From Pseudomonas sp. 10-1B (GTDB taxonomy: Bacteria; Pseudomonadota; Gammaproteobacteria; Pseudomonadales; Pseudomonadaceae), in assembly GCF_000935045.1 (NCBI RefSeq), contig NZ_JYKS01000027.1:61761-125760 (forward strand): a DNA stretch of 64,000 nt. Reading direction: 5' to 3'. Position 1 is the first letter of the stretch, and each line of letters starts with the position of its first letter. Positions 42,646 through 54,466 of this stretch are shown in pieces. Below the pieces are notes generated by a model. The model was not told the DNA's origin. It worked only from the letters and a program-made list of their open reading frames with translations, and searched no databases. The position numbers were made by a program, and so were the translations under genes.

Positions 42646-42660
42646 TGTTGCTGTTCGATA

Positions 42661-42762
42661 TTGGGGCTGCTTTGCAGCCCTTCGCGGGCAAGCCCGCTCC
42701 TACAATGGATAAGCAATCCCAATGTAGGGCTTGCCCGCGAAGGGCCGCGACGCGGCCCCAAA
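42661..42762. repeat. REP pair between convergent ssuF and the TetR gene
   Basis: Facing TTCGCGGGCAAGCCCGCTCCTACA-type units bounded by GGGGCTGCTTTGCAGCCC and GGGCCGCGACGCGGCCCC, likely ending both transcripts. Confidence 0.9.
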
Positions 42763-42766
42763 AATC

Positions 42767-43399
42767 TCAGTTTGAACGCTTGGCCAGGAAAGGCGGCAGA
42801 TACAACCCCAGATACGCCTCGAACACCCGCTTGCCTTCCTCGGCCATGCGCGGTGTGATCGCCTCATGCAACTGCACCGACCGCGCATATACCCGGTCGC
42901 TCAGTTCCATGGCCAGGGCAAACACATCCACATCCAGCGGCATCACCGGTAGATGAAAATGCTGGTCGAACAACTTGTGCATCAAGTCGCCCAGTTCCAT
43001 GTCGTGCTGCCGGTCAGCCTGTACCACTTCGCTCAGGCCATGCTGGGCCAGGATCAGCTGCCGAGCCGCTGCATCTTCGTTGTAGATATCCAGCATGCGC
43101 TGCTCGATCAGCCGTGACAGTTCGTGCCAGGTGCTGAATGCGCTGCTGTCGATCGGCGCGCTCAGCGCTTCGCGAAAGGCCCGGTGCACGTCGGCAGTCA
43201 GAGCCTCCAGCAAGGCGGGTACGCTGGCGAAGAAGTGATACACCGACGACGGTGGAATCTGTGCCCGCTCGGCCACGCTGTAGATCGACAGTGCTGCCAC
43301 CCCTTGTTCGGCCAGCAGCTCACGCGCCGCTGCCAAGATCGCTTCGATCCTGGCCTGGCTGCTGGCGCGCGGCTTGCGCGGGCTGGCGGTGCGGTTCAT
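42767..43399 (-). CDS. TetR-family regulator
   Basis: 210 aa. N-terminal helix-turn-helix at about 18-65 (RIEAILAAARELLAEQGVAALSIYSVAERAQIPPSSVYHFF), then an all-helical ligand domain. The ATG shares one base with the gshA stop (TGATG), so it is translated after gshA on the same mRNA. Ligand and targets unknown; the arrangement suggests a link to glutathione or thiol status, or simple hitch-hiking. Confidence 0.88.
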   Translation of the reverse strand: MNRTASPRKPRASSQARIEAILAAARELLAEQGVAALSIYSVAERAQIPPSSVYHFFASVPALLEALTADVHRAFREALSAPIDSSAFSTWHELSRLIEQRMLDIYNEDAAARQLILAQHGLSEVVQADRQHDMELGDLMHKLFDQHFHLPVMPLDVDVFALAMELSDRVYARSVQLHEAITPRMAEEGKRVFEAYLGLYLPPFLAKRSN

Positions 43400-44976
43400 C
43401 AGTTGCTGATCGCCAGGATGCTGGCCTGGTAGGCACCGACGAACAGGTCGAAGTCACCGACCTCTTCCTGTTCCAGCTCGGACTGTTTGGCGAGGGACTC
43501 ACGCGCCAGGGTTTCGAAGGCCTGTTGCTGTTCGTTGCTCAGCGGCTGCTCGCGGAACGTCTCGGCGTGGATGCGGCTTTGGCGCAGCGAGAACTGGACG
43601 AAGCTCTCGTCGTGTTCGGTCATGCGTGCCAGCACCTGGGCCGACGGCGTCAGCGACGGGTCATCGACCTTGGCCTGCTGGGCATCCAGGGCCTTGGCGT
43701 GCTCCCCGCCGCCTTGCGCCTGGTCGAGCAGGTCGGCCAGTGGCCGAATGCGTTCGATCAGCTCGCTGGCCCAGTCTTTCAAGGCTATCGGCTGGCCATT
43801 GCGGTGTAGCTCCAGGCCCGGGCGACGGCCTTCCTTGACCACGCTCAGGAAGTTGCTGGTGCACTGGCCGCATTCGCCGTTGTCCAGCTGCGGGCTATCT
43901 TCCAGCGCACAGAACAGCAGGAATGCGTCGAGGAAGCGCGCTTCGGTCAGGTCGATACCTACCGGCAGGAACGGGTTGATGTCCAGGCAACGCACTTCCA
44001 CATACTGCACACCGCGCGAAGTCAGGGCCTGGATCGGCCGTTCGCCGGTGTAGGTGACCCGCTTGGGGCGGATGTTCGAGTAATACTCGTTTTCGATCTG
44101 CAGGATGTTGGTGTTCAGCTGCACCCACTCGCCGTCCACGTGCGTGCCGACTTCGACGTAAGGCGGGTAGGGCGTGCCCACCGCCTTGCGCAGGCTGTCG
44201 GTGTAGCTGGCGAGGTTGTTGTAGCACGGCGTGAGGCCGGCCTGGGCGTTGCTCTGGTAGCCCAGGTCACTCATGCGCAGGCTGGTGGCGTAGGGCAGGA
44301 ACAGGGTTTCGGCGTCCAGCTCTTCGAGTTGGTGCGGGCGGCCCCGCAGGAAGCCTTTGTCCAGGGCCGGCGAGGCGCCGAACAGGTACATCAGCAGCCA
44401 GCTGTAGCGGCGGAAGTTGCGGATCAGCGCGATGTAGGCCGACGACTGGTAGTCGCGGTCGTTCTCGCTGCCGCCTTCGGCGGCGCGCAGCAACGGCCAC
44501 AGCGCTTCCGGCAGCGAGAAGTTGTAATGGATGCCGGCGATGCACTGCATGGTGCGGCCGTAGCGCAGGGCCAGGCCCTTGCGGTAGACGTGCTTGAGCT
44601 TGCCGATGTTCGAGGTGCCGTACTCGGCGATCGGGATGTCCTCCTCGGCCGGTAGCGTGCAGGGCATCGACGGGCTCCACAGGTATTCGTCGCCCAGCTT
44701 GCTGTAGACGAAACGGTGGGTCTGTTCGAGGCTTTCGAGCACCTTGGCCGGGTCGGCCAGCGCTGGGGTGATGAACTCCAGCAGCGATTCGGAATAATCG
44801 GTGGTGATCTGCTCGTTGGTCAGCGCCGATCCCAGTGCTTCCGGATGCGGGGTCTGGGCCAGGCGACCTTCGTCGGTCACGCGCAGGCATTCGCGCTCAA
44901 TACCGTGCAGGCACTGCTCGAGCAGGGGGAGATTGGCGCCGAGCAGGCTCAGGCGGCGGTTGAGGAGGTCGCTCAA
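43399..44976 (-). CDS. gshA: Glutamate-cysteine ligase
   Basis: 525-aa gamma-proteobacterial (E. coli-type) GshA, which makes gamma-glutamylcysteine, the first step of glutathione synthesis, in the cytoplasm. I set the start at the TTG at 44976 (LSDLLNRRLSLLGANLP) because AAGGAA lies 7 nt before it; the GTG at 44991 overlaps that site. Family signatures are GIERECLRV, TDYSESLLEF, GIHYNFSLP and YVEVRCLDINPF. A TetR gene is coupled downstream. Confidence 0.94.
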   Translation of the reverse strand: MSDLLNRRLSLLGANLPLLEQCLHGIERECLRVTDEGRLAQTPHPEALGSALTNEQITTDYSESLLEFITPALADPAKVLESLEQTHRFVYSKLGDEYLWSPSMPCTLPAEEDIPIAEYGTSNIGKLKHVYRKGLALRYGRTMQCIAGIHYNFSLPEALWPLLRAAEGGSENDRDYQSSAYIALIRNFRRYSWLLMYLFGASPALDKGFLRGRPHQLEELDAETLFLPYATSLRMSDLGYQSNAQAGLTPCYNNLASYTDSLRKAVGTPYPPYVEVGTHVDGEWVQLNTNILQIENEYYSNIRPKRVTYTGERPIQALTSRGVQYVEVRCLDINPFLPVGIDLTEARFLDAFLLFCALEDSPQLDNGECGQCTSNFLSVVKEGRRPGLELHRNGQPIALKDWASELIERIRPLADLLDQAQGGGEHAKALDAQQAKVDDPSLTPSAQVLARMTEHDESFVQFSLRQSRIHAETFREQPLSNEQQQAFETLARESLAKQSELEQEEVGDFDLFVGAYQASILAISN

Positions 44977-45104
44977 GATGTATTCCTTCACGCGTCAGTC
45001 GCCCCAATATGGGGGTAGGAAAGACGGTCTACAAGGGTAGTTGGAAAAGGAACTGGCGTTGTCGCCTGGTTTACGCGGTTCCGGCATTGCGCAGCGCCGA
45101 CTGC

Positions 45105-45228
45105 AGGGGCCGCTGCGCGCCCCATCGCTGGCAAGCCAGGCTCCCACAGGTCACCACAATATTCAGGCTTGTGGATTACCTGTGGGAGCCCGGCTTGCCG
45201 GCGATGGGCTGCGCAGCAGCCCCCGGCT
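45105..45228. repeat. REP pair
   Basis: Facing CATCGCTGGCAAGCCAGGCTCCCACAG-type units bounded by GGGGCCGCTGCGCGCCCC and GGGCTGCGCAGCAGCCCC, between the thioesterase stop and the gshA promoter. Confidence 0.9.
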
Positions 45229-45262
45229 GTTGCCAAAAATACCGCAGATACTGCTTGGTGAG

Positions 45263-45645
45263 CTAGAGAACCGCGAAGGTTCCTTGCGCTTTTGCCACCA
45301 GCTTGTCGCCCTGGACTACGTCGGCGTCGACCACCAGGGTACGCCGCCCGGCGTGCAGTACGCGGGCGGTGCACAGCACTTCACCGTCACTGACGGCGCG
45401 CATGTAGTTGATCTTGCACTCGATGGTGACGCTCTGCTGGTCAAAGCCATGGCTGGCCGAGCAGGCCAGGCCCATGGCGATGTCCACCAGGCTGAAGATC
45501 GCCCCGCCATGCAGCTTCTGGCCACGGTTGCGCAGGTGTGGTTCGAGCGCCAGGGCTACCTCGGCAACACCTGTGTCCAGGCGTTGCAGGCGGCAGCCGA
45601 GGAGCTGGCTGAAGGCGCTTTCGACGTATTCGCGTGGAACGTCCA

Positions 45646-45646
<1 letters not shown>
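45263..45646 (-). CDS. PaaI-family acyl-CoA thioesterase
   Basis: 127-aa hotdog-fold thioesterase. The ATG at 45646 shares one base with the tex stop (TGATG) and is preferred over the GTG one codon upstream. The PaaI/YdiI-type active-site segment is RGQKLHGGAIFSLVDIAMG (His-Gly-Gly, about 45-65). Substrate not predictable; aryl-CoA or short acyl-CoA esters are usual. Co-transcribed with tex. Confidence 0.88.
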
Positions 45647-47970
<2,324 letters not shown>

Positions 47971-48187
47971 GTAAACCACCTGACATTTGTGAATACGGGG
48001 GTCGCCTGTGGGCATTTCGCCCGGCGGCGCTGGATGAAAGCCGCGCATTATACCCATCGCAAACGGCTTGCGGTGATGGCGCCCGGCCAGCCGGAACTGG
48101 CGCCGAGGGAAAAATCTGCTAACAATGCTCACGCAACGTGCAGCAATGGCTAAGCCATAATGCGCGGCGATATCAGAGGAGTTATTC

Positions 48188-48928
48188 ATGACCGGCACCG
48201 CAAACACCGCTGAAGGTGACAAGATTCTCATCGTCGACGACGATCCGGGGCTGAGCAGCCTGCTGGAACGTTTCTTCACCAGCAAGGGCTACCGCGCCCG
48301 CGCGGTGCCCAACACCGAGCAGATGGACCGCCTGCTGCAGCGCGAGGTGTTCAACCTGGTGGTGCTCGACCTGATGCTGCCGGGCGAAGACGGCCTGTCC
48401 GCATGCAAGCGCCTGCGCCAGCAGAACAACCAGATCCCGATCATCATGCTCACCGCCAAGGGCGACGAGCTCAGCCGTATCAAGGGCCTGGAGCTGGGTG
48501 CCGACGACTACCTGGGCAAACCGTTCAACCCGGATGAGCTGATGGCCCGGGTCAAGGCCGTGCTGCGCCGCCAGGCCCCGGCCGTACCAGGGGCACCGGG
48601 TAGCGAGGACGAATCGGTCACCTTCGGTGACTACGAGCTGTCGCTGGCTACCCGCGAACTCAAGCGGGGCGACGAAGTGCACATGCTCACCACCGGTGAA
48701 TTCGCCGTGCTCAAGGCCCTGGTGATGCACGCCCGCGAACCGCTGACCCGCGACAAGCTGATGAACCTGGCCCGTGGCCGCGAGTGGGATGCGCTGGAGC
48801 GCTCCATCGACGTGCAGATCTCGCGCCTGCGCCGCATGATCGAGCCGGACCCGTCCAAGCCACGCTATATCCAGACCGTCTGGGGCGTGGGCTACGTGTT
48901 CGTACCGGACGGAAATGCCGGCAAATGA
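48188..48928 (+). CDS. ompR: Two-component response regulator OmpR
   Basis: 246 aa. Receiver domain 1-130 with phosphoacceptor Asp61 (VVLDLMLPGEDG), acidic residues DDD near 17-19 and the conserved Lys in LGKPFNP. The C-terminal winged helix (about 145-240) includes LTTGEFAVLKALVMHAREPLTRDKLM and the WGVGYVF strand. AGGAG lies upstream. It forms a pair with envZ 13 bp downstream and controls porins and osmotic response. Confidence 0.95.
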   Translation: MTGTANTAEGDKILIVDDDPGLSSLLERFFTSKGYRARAVPNTEQMDRLLQREVFNLVVLDLMLPGEDGLSACKRLRQQNNQIPIIMLTAKGDELSRIKGLELGADDYLGKPFNPDELMARVKAVLRRQAPAVPGAPGSEDESVTFGDYELSLATRELKRGDEVHMLTTGEFAVLKALVMHAREPLTRDKLMNLARGREWDALERSIDVQISRLRRMIEPDPSKPRYIQTVWGVGYVFVPDGNAGK

Positions 48929-48941
48929 TGCCTAGTCGTCG

Positions 48942-50255
48942 ATGAAAACACCGCTCTGGTTTCCGCAAAGTTTCTTCGCCCGCACCCTGTGGCTGGTGTT
49001 GATCGTCGTCCTGTTCTCCAAGGCCCTGACCCTGGTCTACCTGCTGATGAACGAGGACGTGCTGGTCGACCGTCAGTACAGCCACGGCGTGGCGCTGACC
49101 TTGCGCGCCTATTGGGCTGCAGACGAAGAAAACCGCGACAAGATCGCCGAGGCAGCCGGCCTTATCCGCGTGACTGGTTCGGGTGTGCCCGAAGGTGAGC
49201 AGCACTGGCCCTACAGCGAAATCTACCAACGGCAGATGCAGGCCGAGCTGGGTGAGGACACCGAGGTGCGGCTGCGCATCCATGCGCCACCGGCGTTGTG
49301 GGTCAATGCGCCAAGCCTGGGCCCGGGCTGGCTGAAGGTACCGTTGTACCCGCACCCGCTGCGTGGGCAGAAAATCTGGAACGTGCTGGGCTGGTTCCTG
49401 GCCATCGGCCTGTTGTCCACCGCCTCGGCATGGATCTTCGTGCGCCAGTTGAACCAGCCGCTCAAGCGCCTGGTGTTTGCCGCTCGCCAGCTGGGCCAGG
49501 GGCGCAGCGTGCGTCTGCCGATCAGCGATACGCCCAGCGAGATGGCCGAGGTGTACAGGGCCTTCAACCAGATGGCCGAGGATGTCGAGCAGGCCGGGCG
49601 CGAGCGCGAGCTGATGCTGGCCGGGGTTTCCCACGATCTGCGCACACCGCTGACGCGCCTGCGCCTGTCGCTGTCGTTGTTGAACAGCGACAACGAACTG
49701 AGTGACGACATGGTCCGCGATATCGAGGACATGGATGCGATTCTGGACCAGTTCCTCGCCTTCATCCGCGATGGCCGTGACGAGCCGGTGGAAGAGGTCG
49801 ACCTGGCCGACCTGGTGCGCGAGGTGGTGGCCCCGTACAACCAGCCGCAAGAGCGCGTGCGCCTGTGTCTGGAGCCGATTCCACCGTTCCCGCTGCGTCG
49901 GGTGTCGCTCAAGCGCATGCTGGGCAACCTGATCGGCAACGCCCTGCACCACGCCGGCAAGGGGGTCGAGGTGGCCGCCTATGTGTCGGGTGACGAGAGT
50001 GCACCCTATGTGGTGCTGAGCGTGCTGGACCGCGGGGCCGGGATCGACGAGTCGGAGCTGGAGACCATCTTCAACCCGTTCATTCGTGGGGACCGGGCGC
50101 GGGGCGGCAAGGGCACCGGGCTGGGGTTGGCGATCGTCAAGCGGATCGCGGCGCAGCATGGCGGCAATGTCGAGCTGCGCAATCGTTCCGGTGGCGGGAT
50201 CGAGGCGCGGGTAAGGTTGCCGCTGGGGCTATTGCTGCCGCGCAATGCTGTGTGA
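48942..50255 (+). CDS. envZ: Osmosensor histidine kinase EnvZ
   Basis: 437 aa. N-terminal transmembrane helix (about 15-35), a periplasmic segment, a second helix (about 145-165), HAMP (about 165-220), the dimerisation/phosphoacceptor domain with His231 (AGVSHDLRTPLTRLR) and a HATPase domain with N box (NLIGNALHHAGKG), G1 (DRGAGID) and G2 (GKGTGLGLAIV). Phosphorylates OmpR. A REP pair follows. Confidence 0.95.
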   Translation: MKTPLWFPQSFFARTLWLVLIVVLFSKALTLVYLLMNEDVLVDRQYSHGVALTLRAYWAADEENRDKIAEAAGLIRVTGSGVPEGEQHWPYSEIYQRQMQAELGEDTEVRLRIHAPPALWVNAPSLGPGWLKVPLYPHPLRGQKIWNVLGWFLAIGLLSTASAWIFVRQLNQPLKRLVFAARQLGQGRSVRLPISDTPSEMAEVYRAFNQMAEDVEQAGRERELMLAGVSHDLRTPLTRLRLSLSLLNSDNELSDDMVRDIEDMDAILDQFLAFIRDGRDEPVEEVDLADLVREVVAPYNQPQERVRLCLEPIPPFPLRRVSLKRMLGNLIGNALHHAGKGVEVAAYVSGDESAPYVVLSVLDRGAGIDESELETIFNPFIRGDRARGGKGTGLGLAIVKRIAAQHGGNVELRNRSGGGIEARVRLPLGLLLPRNAV

Positions 50256-50261
50256 GCTTCA

Positions 50262-50342
50262 CTGGCCTCTTCGCGGGCAAGCCCGCTCCTACAGGGCTTG
50301 CGCCATCCATGTAGGAGCGGGCTTGCCCGCGAAGAGGCCGGT
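50262..50342. repeat. REP pair between convergent envZ and rimK
   Basis: Facing GGCCTCTTCGCGGGCAAGCCCGCTCCTACA-type units with a 21-nt spacer; likely shared 3' end. Confidence 0.9.
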
Positions 50343-50353
50343 ACAGGCGTTAA

Positions 50354-51259
50354 TCAGCCTTTACCCTTGGTCCGGGTCTGGTTAGGCCCGCCATTCTTCT
50401 CCAGGTGCTCGATGATCATCGCGGCCACGTTCTTGCCGGTGGTCACTTCGATCCCCTCCAGCCCAGGCGACGAGTTCACCTCCATCACCAACGGCCCATG
50501 GTTGGAGCGCAGGATATCCACCCCCGCCACACTCAAGCCCATCACCTTGGCCGCGCGAATGGCCGTCATGCGCTCTTCCGGGGTGATCTTGATCAAGCTG
50601 GCCACTCCGCCGCGGTGCAGGTTGGAGCGGAACTCCCCAGGCTTGGCCTGGCGCTTCATCGAGGCGATGACCTTGTCACCCACCACGAAGCAGCGAATAT
50701 CCGCACCACCGGCTTCCTTGATGTACTCCTGAACCATGATGTTCTGCTTCAGGCCCATGAACGCCTCGATCACCGATTCGGCGGCCTTGGTGGTTTCGCA
50801 CAGCACCACGCCGATGCCCTGGGTACCTTCCAGCACCTTGATCACCAACGGGGCGCCGTTGACCATCTGGATCAGGTCGGGGATGTCATCCGGCGAGTGG
50901 GCGAAGCCGGTGACCGGCAGGCCGATGCCGCGCCGAGACAACAGCTGCAGCGAGCGCAACTTGTCGCGCGAGCGGGCAATCGCCACCGACTCGTTGAGCG
51001 GGTACACGCCCATCATCTCGAACTGGCGCAATACCGCGCAGCCATAGAACGTCACCGACGCGCCAATGCGCGGGATCACCGCATCGAAGCCTTCCAGCGG
51101 CTTGCCACGGTAGTGGATCTGCGGCTTGTGGCTGGCGATGTTCATGTAGGCCCGCAGGGTATCGATCACTACCATTTCGTGGCCACGCTGGGTACCGGCC
51201 TCGACCAGGCGGCGGGTGGAATACAGACGCGGATTGCGCGACAGCACAGCGATCTTCAT
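50354..51259 (-). CDS. rimK: Ribosomal protein S6 glutamate ligase
   Basis: 301-aa ATP-grasp ligase that adds glutamates to the C-terminus of ribosomal protein S6. ATP-grasp motifs are visible at about 95-290 (PLVIKVLEGTQGIGVVL; VGDKVIASMKRQA; LVMEVNSSPGLEGIE with the metal-binding Glu/Asn). The ATG overlaps the rimB stop by 4 bp. In pseudomonads RimK links cyclic di-GMP to ribosome modification; this fits a genome region rich in cyclic di-GMP genes, but the distance makes that only suggestive. Confidence 0.94.
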   Translation of the reverse strand: MKIAVLSRNPRLYSTRRLVEAGTQRGHEMVVIDTLRAYMNIASHKPQIHYRGKPLEGFDAVIPRIGASVTFYGCAVLRQFEMMGVYPLNESVAIARSRDKLRSLQLLSRRGIGLPVTGFAHSPDDIPDLIQMVNGAPLVIKVLEGTQGIGVVLCETTKAAESVIEAFMGLKQNIMVQEYIKEAGGADIRCFVVGDKVIASMKRQAKPGEFRSNLHRGGVASLIKITPEERMTAIRAAKVMGLSVAGVDILRSNHGPLVMEVNSSPGLEGIEVTTGKNVAAMIIEHLEKNGGPNQTRTKGKG

Positions 51260-51738
51260 GCAGCACCTGTGACAGGAGAAAGGGTGGCCGGGAAGGCCGG
51301 TTTGTCTTGTACGTATTTCAGGCCCGGGTTGACCACCAGTTGGCCATGGATCAGGGCCTTGGAACCAAGCAGCAGGCGGTAACGCATGTTCTTGCGGCAG
51401 GCCAGGGTGAATTCCACTTCCCACACACCATCGCCCAGGGCCAGTGACGTGCGGATGACATAGCGAGTCTGGGCCTGGCCGTTGGAGCTCTTGATGGTCT
51501 TCATGGTTACCAGCGGTGCCTCGCAACGGCGGTGACGCAGCTGCACCACCGAGCCCAGGTGTGCGGTGAAGCGAACCCAGGGCTGGCCGTCGCGCTCGAA
51601 CGGCTCCACTTCGGTGGCGTGCAGGCTGGAGGTGCTGGCGCCGGTGTCGATCTTGGCGCGCAGCCCGGCCACGCCAAGGTCGGGCAGGGCGACCCACTCG
51701 CGCAGGCCGATCACAGTCAAATGGTCAAATGTCTTCAC
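51256..51738 (-). CDS. rimB: RimB, retropepsin-like ATP-dependent zinc protease family
   Basis: 160 aa. I set the start at GTG 51738 (VKTFDHLTVIGLREW) with AGGG about 9 nt upstream; an ATG at 51795 would add 19 residues and extend to within 53 bp of the divergent hslR start. The domain carries the aspartic-protease-like motif IDTGASTSSLHA at about 28-39. In Pseudomonas the RimB protease trims or regulates RimK-modified S6. Translationally coupled to rimK. Confidence 0.85.
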   Translation of the reverse strand: MKTFDHLTVIGLREWVALPDLGVAGLRAKIDTGASTSSLHATEVEPFERDGQPWVRFTAHLGSVVQLRHRRCEAPLVTMKTIKSSNGQAQTRYVIRTSLALGDGVWEVEFTLACRKNMRYRLLLGSKALIHGQLVVNPGLKYVQDKPAFPATLSPVTGAA

Positions 51739-51847
51739 GAAGCGCACCCTGCGAATGAGGTGGTGAACTGTAAGCACGGCGGGGATTTTTTGCATCCGAT
51801 CGTTACGGTAGTACAGTTCGATGAAACACAGTATTCGAGGTAACGAG

Positions 51848-52249
<402 letters not shown>

Positions 52250-52250
52250 C

Positions 52251-52472
52251 CGGGGCCGCTTCGCGGCCCATCGCCGGCAAGCCAGCTCCCACAGGAATGG
52301 CAAAAACCTCAGGCCTTGTGCAGTACCTGTGGGAGCAACTGTCTTGTATTGCCTGGACTGGCCTCATCGCCGGCAAGCCAGCTCCCACAGGTATTGCACA
52401 GGGCTTGAGGCCTATGCGGTCGAGGTGGGAGCTGGCTTGCCGGCGATGGGCTGCGCAGCAGCCCCGAGGTTC
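52251..52472. repeat. Cluster of four REP units
   Basis: Four GCCGGCAAGCCAGCTCCCACAG-type units or halves in alternating orientation fill the gap between hslR and the phosphatase gene. The middle part contains the reverse complement of the composite tail (GCAACTGTCTTGTATTGCCTGG) seen at 14601, 35566 and 63663. Confidence 0.9.
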
Positions 52473-53266
52473 TAGCGAACCACCGCCAGCTTGCCGACCA
52501 ACGGTAGCTTCGCCGCGATCGCGAACAACGGCGCCGTCCAGCGCACCAACGCCGCACTGCCCTTGGCCGCCAGCGGCGTGTACAGGCTCCAGCCCAACGC
52601 CAGCACTGCCATCAGCAACCCACCGATGTAGTCGTCCTGCCCCCAGTGAGCACCCGCCACCAGGCGCGGCAGCATGAACAGCAGCGCCAGCCCCCAGATC
52701 AGCAGGTACTGCACCAGGCGGCGGCTGAACACGCTCAGGAACAACGCCCAGATCAGCAACACCGAGGCGTGATCCCCGGGGAAACTCTTGCTGGAACGGT
52801 CCTTGAGCTCCCAGGCTGCCTCCAGGTGCGGGTAGAAGTCACTGAGGTGAACCGCGTCGTCGAACATCATCGATGGGCTGTTGTGTTGCCAGCCGACCGC
52901 ATCCACCCACTTGGAAAACAGCGCGCGAATCACCACTAAGAGAAGTAGCGTGACCAGAAAGCCGAGAAAAGCCTGGCGAACCTGGGCTGCCTTGAACACC
53001 CAGTCACCACGGATGAGCACTGCCAGCAGGATCAGGCCGACGACGATGTCGAACGGGCGCAGGCTGCCGACGGTCCAGATGTAGCGCCAGGTGGTGTTGT
53101 CGGCCAGCGGCGCATTCAGGCTGTGGAACAGCCACTCGTCGAAAGTCAGGCACAAGATCTGGCCAATGGGCCATAACCAGAAAGACAGTAGTGCGATGGG
53201 CAGCAGCGTGCAGGCCGCCAAGGGTCCCCAGGACCACCTCGCTTGGAACAGTGGCCGATTGTCCAT
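52472..53266 (-). CDS. PAP2-family membrane phosphatase, LpxT-like
   Basis: 264-aa integral membrane protein with about six hydrophobic segments. PAP2 motifs are SFPGDHASVLLIWA and PRLVAGAHWGQDD (His-x3-Asp), and the segment HNSPSMMFDD corresponds to SPTLTF of E. coli LpxT. The overall pattern resembles LpxT (undecaprenyl-PP:lipid A phosphotransferase) more than soluble acid phosphatases, so a role in lipid A phosphorylation or undecaprenyl-diphosphate recycling is plausible. Stand-alone gene between REP elements and hslO. Confidence 0.85.
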   Translation of the reverse strand: MDNRPLFQARWSWGPLAACTLLPIALLSFWLWPIGQILCLTFDEWLFHSLNAPLADNTTWRYIWTVGSLRPFDIVVGLILLAVLIRGDWVFKAAQVRQAFLGFLVTLLLLVVIRALFSKWVDAVGWQHNSPSMMFDDAVHLSDFYPHLEAAWELKDRSSKSFPGDHASVLLIWALFLSVFSRRLVQYLLIWGLALLFMLPRLVAGAHWGQDDYIGGLLMAVLALGWSLYTPLAAKGSAALVRWTAPLFAIAAKLPLVGKLAVVR

Positions 53267-53387
53267 AAAATACCTCTATTGCAAACAGGAATCGGAGCGT
53301 CTAGTGAGCGCTCTGTCATGGGGTTCTCGCCTGTAGTTCGATAACCCTTGTAAACATTTTGTCATCATTTTCAGATAGCCAAAACCT

Positions 53388-54287
53388 ATGAGCGACTTGC
53401 CGGATACCGATTTCACCCAACGTTTCATCTTCGACGAGCGCGATGTGCGCGGCGAGTGGGTGTCTCTCGATGACAGCTACGCCGCGGTGCTGGCGCGTCA
53501 TGAGTACCCGCAGCCGGTGCAGGCGCTGCTCGGCGAGCTGATGGCCGCCACTGCCTTGCTGGTGGGGGCGCTGAAGTTCGACGGCCTGCTGATTTTGCAG
53601 GCGCGTTCCGAAGGGCCGATCCCGCTGCTGATGGTGGAGTGCTCGGGTGAGCGTGACATCCGTGGCATGGCCCGCTACGAAGCCGAGCAGATCCCTGCCG
53701 GCGCCACGCTGGCGCAGCTGATGCCAGGCGGCCACTTGACCCTGACCATCGACCCGGTCAAGGGCCAGCGCTACCAGGGCACCGTCGACCTCGATGGCGT
53801 CAACCTGTCGGAGTGCTTCACCAACTACTTCGTTCAGTCGCAACAGCTGAACACCCGCTTCTGGCTCGACACCTCCAGCGGCAAGGCCCGTGGCCTGCTG
53901 TTGCAGCAACTGCCGCGCGATCGCCAACCTGATGACGAAGAGCGTGAAGAGAGCTGGCAGCATGTGGTGGCCTTGGCCAGCACGCTCAAGGCCGAGGAGT
54001 GGGCGCTGGACAACGAGACGCTGCTGCATCGCCTGTACCACGAGGACGCCGTACGCCTGTTCGATATCCAGCCGCTGCGCTTCAACTGCAGCTGCTCGCG
54101 CGAACGTTCCGGCAATGCGCTGGTCAGTCTGGGCGAGCACGATGCCAAGGCGCTGGTGGAAGAATGCGGCGGGCAGGTGGAGATCGATTGCCAGTTCTGT
54201 AACGAGCGCTATTTCTTCGACGCCAGTGATGTGGCGCAACTGTTTGCCGGTGGCGGTACGGACGCGGCCTCAGAAACTCGTCACTGA
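53388..54287 (+). CDS. hslO: Redox-regulated chaperone Hsp33
   Basis: 299 aa. The C-terminal zinc switch has four cysteines, Cys234-x-Cys236 (FNCSCSRER) and Cys268-x2-Cys271 (IDCQFCNERY). Oxidation releases zinc and activates holdase activity against aggregation under oxidative and heat stress. The N-terminal domain is complete. A hairpin at 54309 follows. Confidence 0.95.
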   Translation: MSDLPDTDFTQRFIFDERDVRGEWVSLDDSYAAVLARHEYPQPVQALLGELMAATALLVGALKFDGLLILQARSEGPIPLLMVECSGERDIRGMARYEAEQIPAGATLAQLMPGGHLTLTIDPVKGQRYQGTVDLDGVNLSECFTNYFVQSQQLNTRFWLDTSSGKARGLLLQQLPRDRQPDDEEREESWQHVVALASTLKAEEWALDNETLLHRLYHEDAVRLFDIQPLRFNCSCSRERSGNALVSLGEHDAKALVEECGGQVEIDCQFCNERYFFDASDVAQLFAGGGTDAASETRH

Positions 54288-54308
54288 AACGTTTAACCTC
54301 AGGACAAT

Positions 54309-54347
54309 CTCCTGTCGAATTGCGCAAAAGCGCAGTTCTGACAGGAG
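54309..54347 (+). terminator. Hairpin after hslO
   Basis: CTCCTGTC pairs with GACAGGAG and, inside, TGCGC-AAAA-GCGCA forms a second stem. A run of T (54356-54362) follows after 8 nt. It is probably the hslO terminator, although the gap before the T-run is longer than usual; a small RNA end is the alternative. Confidence 0.6.
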
Positions 54348-54466
54348 GGGCCTACTTTTTTTGGGCGTTTCTGGCATAATCCGGCCACTTTTTTCGCTGT
54401 AGTAGTTTTTTCAAGACAACTACAAAACGTTTGGAGCACTCGGCCTCGGGCCGGATGGGGTATCTC

